In this document: positions 11,933-24,694 of the stretch, one piece after another
Layout of the letters: every line of letters begins with the position of its first letter
How positions within the stretch are numbered: the stretch's first letter is position 1
Origin: Neoscytalidium dimidiatum
Lineage: Eukaryota; Ascomycota; Dothideomycetes; Botryosphaeriales; Botryosphaeriaceae
DNA length: 64,000 nt
NCBI GenBank assembly: GCA_037367355.1
Contig: CM074695.1
Coordinates: 3,720,001 to 3,784,000 of the forward strand
Reading direction: 5' to 3'
Position numbers and translations under genes: made by a program
Notes under the pieces: model-generated
Told to the model about the DNA's origin: nothing
Seen by the model: the letters and a program-made list of their open reading frames with translations, nothing else
Databases searched by the model: none

Positions 11933-14900
11933 AGTACAGGGCAGGAAAAGGCAGGAAAGTAGGGGAGGAAAGCAGAAATATGTGAGACACAGGTAAGATG
12001 GAAGTAGGGAGCGTCCCTACCTTTCTGCGAATGCGGTGCGCCCCTGCAAGCAACCTACCCATTTCCTTGGGACCACCCACACTTGCGCGCGCTCCAGTAG
12101 CCTGTGCGTTGCACGCAAATCAGCTGGCCGGGCGCAGGCAAGATGTTGGAGCGTTGGTCGGCCGGCAGCCCGCCACCGCCGCATGCCCGCTTTCGCATGG
12201 CTGCTTAGGACGGTGCTGCTGGTCTGCTGGAAGCTGGCGCAACAAAAAAAAAAAAAAAAGGCGTAGAGCTATCAATGGTGCGTTTTCGTACGACGGCCGG
12301 GGCGGTCTGTCTGCTTACAGGAACCAACCGTAGGCAGCGGACGGTGATGATAAATCAAAGCGTCGGAGAGTTTATCGAGTGTCGATAGCCGAAAGCGGCA
12401 AGGAAAGTAGGCGTTGACAGCGAGGAACGAGCACAGTAGAAGGGCGGACAGGCAGCCAACCAGCCAAGCCGGCGTAAGGCAGCTAGCTGGACGACTGGCT
12501 GCTGATGGCCGAGCTACGCTGTAGGTGGTCAGCCCTGCGTAGCTGGGGCACCGCAAGCCGGCGCGAGCGAACCCTGATCCACGTTTTCCGTCTGTCAAAG
12601 TCCCCATTTTCCCCTTCCCACACACACCCCAGCACTTCCCTCTCTGCTGCCATCTGACAGCAAGCACGCAATCATTGTGCAGTATGTCCTGCCGTGCCGC
12701 CACAGGGCAACCACGTGCCGCAGCGCAAATCGCAACAACCGCGTGCGCATCTCGATTGCTCGCTCTCCTCCCGCCCCCAAAGCCAAAAACCACACCCCAG
12801 AGACCGGGGTCCGCTCTGCTGCGCAGTTGTCGCCGTGTGGCTTGTCGCTAATTTTCCTTGGGCGATAAGACGAGGCTGTTACCAACCCTGCACATCTCAC
12901 CACCCCCAGAAGCTCCACACGTACGTACATCGCCATCAGCAACACTCAGCAGAGCAGCAACCAGCAATCACGCTGCGCAGCTTCGTCCATACGCGCTACT
13001 TCGGTCTCGCTTTCTGGCCACCTTCTGCCATGCCTCTGCTTCCGATGCCCGAAATTCAGGGCAGCCTCGCTGATTCGTCGCGACTGTTTTCCATTTGTGT
13101 GTTTCCGACTCCCGTTTTTCCCACCGCCCCTGCTGCGCGCTGCGCTTCTCTGCTGCGGTCTCACTCCGAAACACATATGCCCGGCCACGCGCTCGCGCCC
13201 CCGTGCCGCACCTGACCTACAACGTTCTCAAACACACCTCCATCTCCATATCCAACAATAAAGCCCGAACGAAGAGAAGGGAAAAATGTTTCGGGGGGGA
13301 TGCAACAGGCTGGCAGATGACATGAGATCTTGCCTCTTCTTACTTCCGCCTCTAACCGGGGCATTGAAACAAGGACTCAGGAAAAACACGAGGATTAAGC
13401 TTCCAGACCGGCCCCCAAGATCCTCCTCTGTCTCAGTTGGTAATTTATGCTTCATGCTCCGTGAACGCCTCCTTTGTGGGGCCTGAACTCTTTTTTTTTT
13501 CCGCCTTGATGATGCGATGCCCTTACTAAAGTCACGATGATCTGATCTGACTTGATGCGTTGTCTCATTTTCTACGAACGGGGCGTCCCGGAATATTACT
13601 TTTCTTACTCCTTTCTCCACAATGCACAGACCGCTGATGTCTCCCAAGGAGCGCCATGGACCAACCAAGCGGCGTGGGAAGAGGGACAACGCCCGTTGGC
13701 TCAGGAGCGGGTCCGCAAATGCCCCCCTTCGCCCCTCGTCCTTCATCCGTTCTGGACTCCGAATTGGTCGGGAGAGAGAGGAGGGAATGTACGTAGCGGA
13801 ACAAGGGTCTTCTGTCAACCCCACCGACACGGGAAAAGAAAAACTAAGTTAGTAGCAGCAGCCCGTACCGTCAGCCTTTTTTGTGGTGGAACACTGCTAA
13901 GTGAGTATGTGCTGATTGATGCTGTGGGGGAAGGGGAAAGCGTGCCGGCCTAGATCCCCGCCACAGTGGACCGGTGGCCCACGGCGAGCGGTCGATCCAG
14001 TTTAGCAGTGCACATCCCAGGGTCCTTGTCACCCTCCTTTCTGTTGTCTATAGGCTTCATCCCGTCGGGTCGCGTTGTGCGGTCCAAATCCCGTGGGATA
14101 CCTGCGCGGACTACGTGCCATGCTGATGCTACCGCTGCTACTGCTCCTTCTTCTTCTTCTTCTTCTTCGGCGGCGGCGGCGGCCAGTAGGCACTGTTACG
14201 TGCTTTCCTGCACACGAGCCGCGTGGAGTTTAAAAAACGGCGAGAGGGGCAGGGGTTTTTATCGATTATTCCCGTCGATCGCTGTGCGCTGTCCTGCGCC
14301 TACGAGGGTTCGAAGGCACGGTAAAGAATTGATCCAGCTCGGCGCGAGGAACGCCCTCCGAGAAAGAACGATTGAGCAACGCCGGAAAAGTAAAGAGGGC
14401 AAAAAGGGAGAGGAAAAATGGGGGGTTGTAGCGGTACACGCGCGTATTCAAAGTCTAGATTGCGGCGAAGATTTCCCTGCTGCACGTTATCGGCGACACC
14501 GCTCGTTTATTTTCATTGCCAGCCACCCATCGCTGCAAGAGCGTTGCTTGGCGGACGTCAAATATCATGTGTTGCGTGCAGGCGTCTCTCCTTTCTCTTC
14601 CCTTTCAGCTGATGATTAATGATCCTGTTGCGTTCAGAACTAGAGAGACGCATCATCTTCACATGCTTCTGTTCCCGCCCTTTTTTTTCGTTGGTTGCTG
14701 CACGCCCCGATTGTTGGATGGTTTGGCTTGTTCTCGAACTTTTCGCGAAGGCAGAGACGACGAAAAGCACTGACTGGTGAGCAAAGCGACAGCGCATGTA
14801 CTGTACATACAGGGAAGGGGAGTAAGCAGGCCAGCCGAAGTATCTCCTGCCGAAAGGGAAGGACCCCATGGAAACCTCGCAGAGATCGGCATCGCGACCT

Positions 14901-17900
14901 ACCGTCTTGGAGCGAAGGGAGACAAAAATAAAAGGCGAGTCTCCGTCTGCACTGAAATTGTTGTGCAATCATTGCTCGAATGTGGAACTTCGGCATGACG
15001 GCCAAGCCGGCTGATGGGAGAACGATGGGCGACGGTGAACAGGCTGAACGGCCAGGCACGAATTGAAGGTGGGCTGTTCTGCGCTCTGGCGGCAAGACGT
15101 CATCGCCGCTGCCACTTGCGGCAGTTCCAGGGCAGACACCAACTTGTTACAGACCTCCATTTTGCTGGTGCTGCGCTCGTGTCGTGTCGTGCATGAACAA
15201 GCCCAAGGCCCAAGTCCCAAGCGGTAACCCGGGCGGCAACACCAGCGGATCCTGTCTGCCCTACTCTGATACAGGCAACCGCCCCGGAGGAAGCAAATGC
15301 CAAGCTGGATGAAGAGCGCCGACGCCAATCGCAGAATGCTCGACGCTGGCGGCACCATGGCAATTGAGGCGTGACGATTTTTTTTTTTCCCGTGACTGGT
15401 TGCGCCGTTTGTGAGAGAAAGAGTGCAGTCCCCGCTTTCGTTCGTGTTCCGTTGAACGCCCATTCTGTGTGAGTTTTTTTTTTTTTCCCCTTCGCCTCCA
15501 CAGAATCCGTCCCAGGGACCCTTGCGAGGGTCCCCCCGGCCGAGCGGCCAGGCGGCCGGTTTAAATGCCCTAACAGCGACGACGAATGTACTGCTGCCAA
15601 CCACTCGCCCTCCCCGCTCTTGCTCCCATAAGCGCAACGCTCCAAAGCCCCCGCCCGCCCAAGCCCACCGCGCAGATCTCACCTCAGCACTCTACTTTCC
15701 TTTGCGGCAAGGCTGACAGGCCCCAATCCCAGAGCCCAAGCGCACCAATGCTCCCGTACCGCTGCGAAAGCGAAGCCGCTTTCTCACCTCGGGAAGTCGC
15801 CCGACCTCCGCCGTTCGCCCATCAGACGAACGAACGACCAACACGACCGCAACCGGATGACAGAAGCGGCATCGTCGCTCGTCTGAGACTCTTGATCCTC
15901 AACCCTGCTCGTCGCAAGGGTTCGAGATCGAGACTACGAGGGTGCAGAAGAGGCAGGGGAGATAGCAGGAAACGGCAATCGCACCCTTCCGGCCGTCGTT
16001 TTGCCCTACAGGATCCTATCCCGGAAGCCCTCTGCTCTGCCTTACCGTGACTTCTACCTACCATGGCCTTCTCCCGCCCTTCCTCACGACTGCCACCGCA
16101 CACGAACTCCTCCCGTCCTTGCCTTACTGCTTATGCATTGCAGCGGAGATTTCGAGGGAGATGCTGCCTTTTCCATCGTGTCGACGCAGCCTCTCCCCCC
16201 GTGTGGCTGAATCCCGGTTCCCGTGCGGTGTGGGAGAGTTGCCCGGTTCTGGAGCATCACTCAAGGAAATAAGAAAGCGCGCTAAAACAGAGCTGCGCAA
16301 TCCAACGCCATGGAAACAGTTACGATACCCGTGCTGGGCAGTTGCAGCAGTTGCAGCAATTGCAGCAGCAGCAGCAGCAGCAGAAGCAGCAGCAGAAGCA
16401 TCAGGGTGGGGACGGGGCTTGAAGATTGAAGACAGCAAAGGGAGGCTGCGCCGGCGGCGCCTTCCGGATTGCGCGATCCCTGTGATCCTGGCGGCGGCGA
16501 CGCGCCTCTTCTCCTCATGCTTTCCTCTTCTTGTGGTGACCCTGCTTCTACCGCCCGCTGCGATCCTTGGCTGCGATAATCCTACGCGGCCGCCGCTGAC
16601 TACATCGGGGAGAGCGACGAGAGGGGCACTGCAGCTGCCACTGGCCGGTTAGCGGGCGCACCAGCCATGCCGTGCTCCCGCAAAAATCCGTAAAGGCACG
16701 GCGCTGTGGGGACTGTTAGTTGATGGGCCTTTGAGGTGTAGCATTCTGAGAAGGCTGTTTGAGAAAAGGGTCTGAGACATGCCGGCGGGGAAAACCTAAC
16801 CCGCCTCTCGAGGGTGGGCTTGTTTCCGATTCGAGATCTCCCGGAGGGCGTTTCTTGTATAAGGTCTCCTTACCAGCTGACTCGGTTGTGGGGCATGTCG
16901 TGCAATGCAGATTCACGGGCGCGTACCATCATGGCGCTCCCTCTATCTTGGCTCATCCACCAACCTGCGCGCGAAGCGGGCGGGGTGGCCGCCACCTAAA
17001 CGGCTTTGTGCAGCCATAGCCGACGGCAGAGAGAGTTAGAGAGAGAGAGAGAGTCAAGAGACGGTGCTGAAGTGTAGAAGGGTCCTGCAGGCCGGGATGG
17101 CGGACTTGGCTTCCTAGCGCGCGGGAGTGTCCATAACCGCGCCTTGTTACCCCATTTGCCTTCATGACGTAGGCTGCATACCTCATAAGGGTAATCGACG
17201 CTTCTTGGCGCGATGGTGAATCATTCCTAAGCTGGTCAGATTCATGCTCTGAGCGTTTGGATTAATCTCAACACCCGAGTGGTTGGGAAAGGCACGCAGT
17301 GCAACAGGCAGTAATGTTAGCCGGGAGAGTCTACGCTGGCGGCGTGCCCGCGAAAGCCTTGCGGAGGCAGAAGAAAGACACGGCTGCGCTGGCGGCCAAT
17401 TGCTGGGCAGCCGGGGAGGGGAGAAGCGCGAGATGTTTGAGAGCATACCGGAGTCGCTATATTGCGCCCCGAGATGGGGCGTAGAGGTTCCGGGCGTGTA
17501 AGTCACGGGTACAAGTGGTGCCGGAAGAATCGGAGCAGTTGCTGGCGACATGCAAGGACAAGGTGCAAAAGGGAGACAAGATGAAGCGGCGCAGACAAGA
17601 GACACGCACAGCAGAGTGGCTGCGCGGCCCACCAGCCACCAATATTCTTGTACAGTAGCCTTGCAGAATCGACGGGCAAGATACATATATGTGCATGCAT
17701 GTCTCTGCTGGGGCCGTGGATCGGCGAGTAGGAGGAACTGCGAGCTCGTAGGGCAGAGATTCCTTCGACAGGGGGAAGGGGGCCCTGATAGTGATAACAT
17801 CACGATGCCGAAAGGGGATTGCGAAGCGAGGACGAGCGAGGACGGGGCCAGTAGGGGGCATGGTGGGGAACCGATGCGGTGGATAGGCTTTCGCGCTGGC

Positions 17901-19398
17901 CTTGATCCTTCCATAGCGGACTGCCAACGTCAGCGCGCGCAAGATAAGTATTCACGATGGATTTGCTGTTGGTGGTAAGAGCAGGCGGGGAAGGGCGGGA
18001 TCGCGCTCGTGTGGATCCAAGAGGCATGCGCTGCGCCCGAGGCCGTGTTGGGAAGCGCAGTGCTGATCGAGGCCCGTATAGGGACGGGCGGACCGGACGA
18101 CCGCTGGCTGGTGCCCGCTCGGCCATAGGGTCAGCGCCAGCAAACAGCGGCCGGTGCATGTAAGCAGGAGAGGGCGCCGGAAGAGGTAACAAGCATTGCC
18201 TAATACGAGCGCAGCTTGGCGGCTCTCGCGAGCTCGCACCTTTGCATGTGCGAGCGGGCGGGAGGCTCCAGGGCTCAGGCCGAATGGAGAGCGGCGGCCG
18301 TGCCTGGCTAGCCATTGACTGGATCGGGCGATCGAGGATCGACATCAAAGATACGCGAAAAGCCGGGCGCGGGCGCGGGCGAGGGCACGAAGCCACGACG
18401 ACTAGCCTTTGATGTCGCCGTTGACTGTTGCCGTGCCGTGCGGGCTCCAGACGGCGACAGCGACGGCAACAGCAGGCGGCGGCGGCGGCGGCGGCGGTTT
18501 CGAGACGAGCGCGCGCGGTCAAGTGCCGAGACGTGCGCGGCGGGATCGACATGCGCGGTATGTAAGCGACGAGCAGCGACGAGCGCAAGCCGCGGGCTCT
18601 GGGTGCTGGAGGCTGGAGGCTCGTGTGCAAGCTCGTGTTGAGCGGTATTGTATTGGAGCTGCAGGCGTGGGAGCCAATGGGTGGCGCGAAGACGAGTCGC
18701 GGTACCATGGTAGGCGGACGGGCAAGCGCAGGCGCGTGGGCACGTTGTCTGCTCCACGGGAACACGGAACCGTCGAAGCCGGGGGGGGAGTCAGTGAGTG
18801 AGCGACTGACTGGTGCAGCGGTGCGTCGACGACGACACCACTATTCCACCAACCACCTAACCACCACCTTACATACGCGCCGCCCAGCCCAATTTTTCCG
18901 ACCGCCGACCCCTCCGCGCCCCAGCAACCGCGGAGCCTCAGGGGCATCACCAAAAGCAGACCGCCGCCCAAATTTGCAAGGACCGGCGTGCGAATATCTC
19001 TGCTCCGCGTGCTGTGCTGTTTCGAGCGCTTGAAACGACGCCGCGGCGCCTGACCGCCTCGACGCCCCAGGCACTGACCCACGCCGGCCCAAGCCTAAGC
19101 ACTTGACGCACGAGGCGGCCCGCGATGCCAAAAGGCCCGAGCGCGCGCGCACGCAGTCAAAGCTAAATGCGGAAGCCCGCCAGCGAGGATAAACCCACCG
19201 CGCCTGTTTGCCTTGCACGCGAGCCAGCTTAAGGTTACAGCTGCCGCCAGTGTATTCTACCCTAAACACCCGGGCCCTCGGAGCTGTGCCTCCACACGAG
19301 CCTCCACCAGCTCGACGCAAGTCGTGGATGCGGCGGTGGAAGCGTTCGCAGGGGTCCGGCCAGATGATGGCGGCCCAGCACTGACATCTAGCGGTGGT

Positions 19399-19435
19399 AT
19401 TGGCATTTGGCATTTGGCATTTGGCACTTTGGCAT
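19399..19435. repeat. Heptanucleotide tandem repeat TTTGGCA
   Basis: About five copies of a 7-bp unit, the last with a small insertion. It is non-coding, about 1.9 kb upstream of the melanin regulator start codon. Confidence 0.85.
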
Positions 19436-20220
19436 CCAGCTTCCCGACACGCCGGCAGCACTGGCTCCCGCGACCCGGCGGCCGAGCTGCTTGGCGATGG
19501 CTCGAGAGCGTCTGCCGTCGTGCCGTGCCATGTGCCATGTACCAGATGTTGTGATAGAGGTTGCTCTTCCCTCCCAACACCAGCGACGGTCACGGGCGCG
19601 CTGCTGGCTCGGGCTGGCCCTATGGGCGCACGCTGGCCCAAAGCGGCGACTCGAAACATGGCTGGCTGAGTGCGGAAATGGTAGCGACCAGAAACGGTCA
19701 CCAAGGGCCGAGGATCTGCAGCCGGGGCGGCGATCAATTGGCAGCGCGCATCCTCCGCACCAAGCGGCCCAGTCGACTCGTGCCAGAGCAGCCTTGGGAT
19801 TCACTTAAGCTCGCAGTCGCTTGCCGTTACTGCTTCGACGTGCGATCGCCTCGAGCCCTCACGGCGGCGAGATTGCGGATCGACAGCGCTTCAGGCAGCC
19901 TCCTGCTGTCAAATCATTGCTGCGACTCGCCCACGTCAGCAGCGCGGAGGAACATACGTTCTGGGGTCGCGTCGTCAGCCCTGCCTGCTGCGCGACATGC
20001 ACGCACGCTGAGCTTGAGCGCTGCTGCTGCCGCTGCCGCTGCTGAGTGAGGCCGAGAGCCCGGTGGGGCGTGAAGAGACGGCCGGCCCGGGGACGGTCGC
20101 CGCTGTTTCGAGGGCTGCTATTTCCAGCACGCTGCTAAGATGGCGCAAGACGTGAGACAGGCATTGGCCGCGGACGCGAAGGCGTGGTTGAGCCGAGTAT
20201 GAACGTCCGGACCCCAGCGC

Positions 20221-20251
20221 AGGGCAGGACAGGGCAGGGCAGGGCAGGGCA
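20221..20251. repeat. (GGGCA)n pentanucleotide repeat
   Basis: Tandem GGGCA units about 1.1 kb upstream of the CMR1-type start codon. Confidence 0.85.
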
Positions 20252-20361
20252 AGGGAGCGCGCGGCGAAGAAGGAGCCCCGCGGCGGCGGTGGCGGCGGCG
20301 CGCCCAAGACTCGCATTCTCGCCCAGGGCGACGCGCAGGGTGGTGGATGGCGGGTGGGTGT

Positions 20362-20432
20362 ATGGATGGATGGATGGATGGATGGATGGATGGATGGATG
20401 GATGGATGGATGGATGGATGGATGGATGGATG
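20362..20432. repeat. (ATGG)n tetranucleotide array in the CMR1 upstream region
   Basis: About 18 perfect ATGG units (71 bp), the longest perfect microsatellite in the window. It lies about 930 bp upstream of the CMR1 start codon. Its length and purity suggest high slippage rates, so allele length may vary between strains. Confidence 0.97.
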
Positions 20433-20592
20433 TAACTGCTGGCTGCCGCTCGCGCTGGCGGCGGGTGGCTGTCAGCCGGCGGTTGCTGAGGGTCGCTGAC
20501 GGCGGCGGCGCTGGACCGGCGCTGTCTGCGGTCCCAGCTGCGCGGGCAGGAGCGCGCGCGCCAGAAGGTACTGAGTACTGAGTACATGCTGC

Positions 20593-20620
20593 TGCCACTA
20601 CTGCCACTACTGCCACTGCT
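20593..20620. repeat. Short tandem repeat, 9-bp unit
   Basis: About three copies of a GCCACTACT-type unit, about 750 bp upstream of the CMR1 start codon. Confidence 0.75.
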
Positions 20621-20912
20621 GCTGGCCTCGCACGGCAGGCTGCCCGCCTGTCTGCCATGATCGTCGTCGCGCTGACTGCTGGGCGCGCAGGCTTGCTGGG
20701 CTCCCCGGCCGCCTGGCGCAACGCGCAGCCCCGGGCCAGGGAGCAGCGCGCAGGCAGGGCCCCCCTCCCCGGCCGCGGGCAGCGTGCGTCATTGCCCGCA
20801 GCGCCCGCCCTGCCCGCCGATCTGCCCTTTGCCGTGTTTCGTTATCGCGGCAGCAGCTAAGCCCAAGCCTGGCGCCGGTGCGAGGAGCGAGAGTAAGCCT
20901 CCCATCACAGCC

Positions 20913-21056
20913 ATGTCACGACTATCCCGTAGACCGCACATGCTAGGCGTTCCGCGTGTAACGGAACAGCAGAAGGCACGACTCTTGGATTATGCACAAG
21001 CCCTACTGGCACCATCCACGTCGAGCCGATTCGAACAGTGTAGATGTAATGAATAA
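20913..21056 (+). other. Possible upstream ORF of 47 codons before CMR1
   Basis: An ATG-to-TAA frame encodes a 47-residue peptide whose composition (Glu, Gln, Lys, Tyr, Asp mixed with hydrophobics, containing VTEQQKARLLDYAQ) differs from the Arg/Ala/Pro-rich chance frames around it. It ends about 300 bp before the CMR1 start codon, so it could be a regulatory upstream ORF in a long CMR1 leader, a remnant of a small gene, or chance. I recognise no family. The transcript start is unknown, so whether it is transcribed cannot be judged here. Confidence 0.3.
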
Positions 21057-21129
21057 CTAAAACTCCTGCTGCCTCAGCTCCACTGCGCATAAGCCCCAGC
21101 CCTCGAGGTAGCTCCCACGCCTTCCATAA

Positions 21130-21359
21130 TATCAGCCTCAGCCCTCTCCATCCAAACATTCTGTCTTTCGTTTCCTCACCTGCTCTTCTCCCCTCCACTC
21201 CTCCACTCCTCACTCTCGCTCGCATTTCTTTTCAACATCTCTGCCTGCCCACTGCTGTTGCTTCTTTGCCAAGCACCGTACAGCCCGGTCGACTGTCTGC
21301 CAATCACCGCTGCCCCACCGCCGTCCTCCCTTCGTTCCGAACGCAGACATACCGCAACC
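21130..21359 (+). promoter_or_regulatory. Pyrimidine-rich CMR1 leader/promoter
   Basis: A CT-rich tract (CCCTCTCCATCC, then repeated CTCC/CACT stretches) runs from about 21130 to 21240, and the start codon context is ACCATGG-like (CAACCATGG). CT-rich tracts just upstream of the start are typical of fungal promoters and leaders. I see no clear TATA box here. Confidence 0.45.
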
Positions 21360-24300
21360 ATGGTGTTCTGCACGTATTGCGGCCAGTCCTTCACCCGGGA
21401 CGAGCATCTCGAGAGGCATATCCTCACCCGTACGTTCCCAATCCCACGGTAACCCCTCATTCTCCCATCTTGCTGACGCCTGTCCGCCTGCAGACACCAA
21501 TGTGAAGCCCTTCAAGTGCTTCACTTGCCACATGTCCTTCGCTCGTCGGTAAGTTGAGCCCAGACCCTCTCCAGATTGCAAGTGAGGCCCGCCTCGTTCG
21601 ATAGTCGCCTACCTCGCTGTCTGAGCCCTGCCGAGGCCTTCGGCGATTCTCCAAAAACGGCAACATCCTCGAGAGGTACGCTAGACCAAGGCTAATCGTT
21701 GTGGTGTTGCGCAGGGACCTCCTCCAGCGTCACTACACCGTCCACGGTCGAGACCAAAATAACCAGGAAGGCCTTCCTCCGAGCAATGGAATAATTCCAA
21801 AATCCGCCGGCCGGACGCCGATTGCCTGCAGCAACTGTGCAAAGACCAAGACGAAATGCGACAAGAAGTTTCCTTGCAGTCGCTGTGCCGGCCGTAACCT
21901 GAAGTGCACGCTCCGTCCCACACGCCGGGTCTCGAAGCAGATGAACAGAGTTGGTGGCCCGGTACAGCCTGGTGAAAACCCAGTGGCCGGCGTGTCTGGC
22001 TCTGGTCCCCCGGAAGGCAATGGAGAAGCCGCCTCAAGTCGATCACCTGCTAGCAATTCTCCTCCAGCTCAGACCCTGTCGCAAGATGCACAGCCAGTTC
22101 AGCAGCAGCCCCTTCCTCAACAGCAGCAGACGCCTCAGTCTTCCCACAGCCATCACCACTCATCATCCTCGGTTTCCCAGCAATCTGTGGCCTCCCAGGC
22201 ATCCCATGCCTCGCACCACACTAGTCCCGAGACCGAAAAGCCTATGACAGATGGTCCTCCCGCTTTTTTCGAACATACTTCCCCTACCAGTGGTGCCCCA
22301 GCTGTTCTTCCCACCGGAAATGTCATCTCGCCCATTCCCACACCCATGAACGACTTCGTGCAGCACACCCCTATGTCCGGCTACGAGCAATTCGCCAGCG
22401 CCACTGGCCGCAGTTCAGAGCAAGGCGCCAGCCCACAGTTCACCATGGACTGGCAGCAAATACCGATGGCGACGAGCTTTGACATGGCGATGATGGCCCC
22501 GGACATGGGTATGGATTTTGCCGGTATGCCCACTGGTCCGCACGGAGACAACATGTTCTCCATGATGCCCGACTTTTCGCAGGCCCTGCCGCCCGTCCAG
22601 ACGCCAATTACGACGCCGCACATGGACCGCGCTCTTTCTGATCTTGAACTCGGCAGTTCCGCCTCTATGCTGTATCCTACGCGTCACGCATCTGTTAGCA
22701 GCAACGCCGCGGGACTTCCAGACCTTGGTGCAATTATAGCCGCACAAGACGGATGGAGCGTTTTCCGCTGCACGCCACCTATTCCGTCGTCATCGTGCCC
22801 TCGTACGGCAAAATTGAACCTGGAGAGGTTGGAGCAGAGCCTCAAGAACCACGAGATCTGGAGCAACTGGAGGCCCCAGTGGGAAGATGGTGATTTCCCC
22901 AAAGGCGGTGAGCGCCTTGCAGTGATGCAATTGCAGGAGAGCAGCCGTGACAAGCTGCTCGCAATCACTCAGTCGTTCCTCCACAAAGCACTCGATATCC
23001 ACAAGGAGGGTATGAGCGGATCACCCGCGAGCGGTGGCTCACCCCTTTCGAACGGTGGCTCCAATTTCGTCCTTCTTCCCCCTGCACGTGTCTTGGAATA
23101 TTTTTTGCGGTCCTATGCCAACAGTTTCGAGGCATACTTCCCAATGACGGCTCACGGTGTCCTCGATGCAAATAACCTTTTGTCGTCTTACAACGACAAA
23201 GCGGCTAGTTTGCTTGTTCTGATGATGATCGCGCAGGGTGCTATGGTAATTCCGTCAGTTGAGGCACGTTGGCTTACTGGCGGTCTGACCGAAGCCTGCC
23301 GCATTTCTCTTTTCGATTTGATTGAGAAGAACATCATCATGAGCGGCGACCCGATTGTGCTGCACTCTGCTCTGCTTTTCACAGTCCAGGCAGCTTGGAG
23401 CGGAGACAAGTGGCAAATGGATATCGCCATGGGCCAGCGCGGTATGTATTTTGCCATGCTCCGCCATTCTGGTATCCTTGAGCCGAGGCATGCGCCCACG
23501 CCGAGGGTTGATCACTCGGGACCGGATGGCTTGTGGGAGGACTGGATTCAGCACGAAGGTCGTAGCAGGTTAGTAGATCCTTTTCCCCCACTCTTTCAGC
23601 CGTCTGCTTAGCACGGCTCGTGAGTATCACATGACTAACCACCTTCCAGACTCATCTACTCTTGGGCAATGGTCGACCAAGAGCTCTCACTGTTCCACGA
23701 TACCGCACCGCTGTTCTCGGTCACTGAGTTTGGAGCACCCATGCCCGACTCCGATTGCCTGTGGACAGCTAAGTCCGCGAACGAGTGGTCTGAGATGTTC
23801 AATCGGGTGCACGAGTTCTCCGGAGGCTTCCCCTCTGTCGGTTCGGGCGCGCGTCCTCTATCTCTGCGTGATCTGTTCCGTCATTTCCTTGATGATGAGA
23901 TTGCGGCGCAGGGTATCGAGCTGACGCCGCTGCACCTGCGCCTCTTGCTGCACCCACTCCAGACTCTGGTGTGCCAGTATTGCCAACTGCTGAGCTGTTT
24001 CTCTGACAACTCGGCGTCCCGGCAGCGTACTCGCGCCGTGACGGCGGCTTCGACGCGTGTCCGCCTTGAAGAAGTCCAGTCGCTACTGCAGCGCTGGTAC
24101 GACTTGGCGGATCGGTATATGAAGAACAATACCCCTTGTGCTCTGATGCAGGCCAACCTAGTTCTGTTTCACCTGATCAGCCTTAATGCTGTGACCAATT
24201 TCCCAGAGATCGAGCGGCTTGCGCGCCGCGAGAACTTCGACGGCAGCTATCAACAGCTGATGTGGGTGCACAAGCGCTGCATCTCGGACGTCGAGGAGGC

Positions 24301-24694
24301 TATCTTCCATTGCGGTCAGGTTCTCCGCTTAGTTCGCGGCATGCCTCGCGCCGTCCGTCCCCCATGGTGGGCCGGCGCCATCTACCGCGTTGCTCTCATT
24401 CTCTGGACGGACGCTCTCACCCACAACGAGGGCATCTCCCCGCCGAACGGCATGTTCCCCGTGCCGGGGCCGAGCTTCGCCGTCGATAATCTGCCTGCTG
24501 AGCACCCTCTCATTAGCCGCTACCTCACCAAGCGTGAAGGCGTGCCAACGCTGACGAAGCGCGACGGCTCGCAGTTAGGGATGGACAACGCTTTCTCCGT
24601 CCTGACTCACTGTATCGATGTCGTCGACGAGGGCTACGCCACGAGGTTCTCCGATGGCATCCGTGGCAAGCTTGAAAGGTTGGCGAGAGGTTGA
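21360..24694 (+). CDS. CMR1: CMR1-type melanin transcription factor (two C2H2 fingers plus Zn2Cys6)
   Basis: Predicted nuclear activator of DHN-melanin genes. Four exons: 21360-21429, 21494-21548, 21715-23568, 23650-24694; 1007 aa, close to known Cmr1/Pig1 proteins. Finger 1 spans residues 4-24 (C4, C7, H20, H24) and finger 2 spans 32-52 (C32, C35, H48, H52), joined by a HTNVKPFKC linker. The first two introns fall inside the fingers, and splicing is needed to assemble them. The Zn2Cys6 cluster is at residues 80-106 (C80, C83, C90, C96, C99, C106; CX2CX6CX5CX2CX6C). A Gln/Ser/Pro/His-rich stretch follows, then a fungal-specific transcription factor domain in the C-terminal half. The third intron has a TGACTAAC-like branch site. 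The finger combination is the hallmark of Cmr1/Pig1, and the THN reductase downstream supports the assignment. Confidence 0.9.

Larger units (their letters stand above)
1..20912. other. About 21 kb tract without a supportable gene
   Basis: I read both strands and found no open frame with recognisable domains, plausible intron structure or protein-like composition. The longest frames (about 332 codons on the minus strand at 9860-10858 and 321 codons on the minus strand at 17800-18765) are Arg/Ser/Ala/Pro-rich, as expected from chance frames in GC-rich DNA. Most of the tract is GC-rich and dense in microsatellites; about 1.4-6 kb is less GC-rich and contains a diverged internal duplication. The tract ends in the promoter of the melanin regulator gene. 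It could hold distal regulatory DNA, non-coding transcripts or decayed transposon sequence, and I cannot tell which. Confidence 0.6.

Noticed and set aside
17800..18765. 321-codon minus-strand open frame
   Set aside because: Pro/Arg/Ser-rich low-complexity translation over simple repeats; no protein-family features.
20921..21050. tRNA-like GATTCGAAC on the plus strand near 21030
   Set aside because: No acceptor, D or anticodon stems can be formed on either strand.
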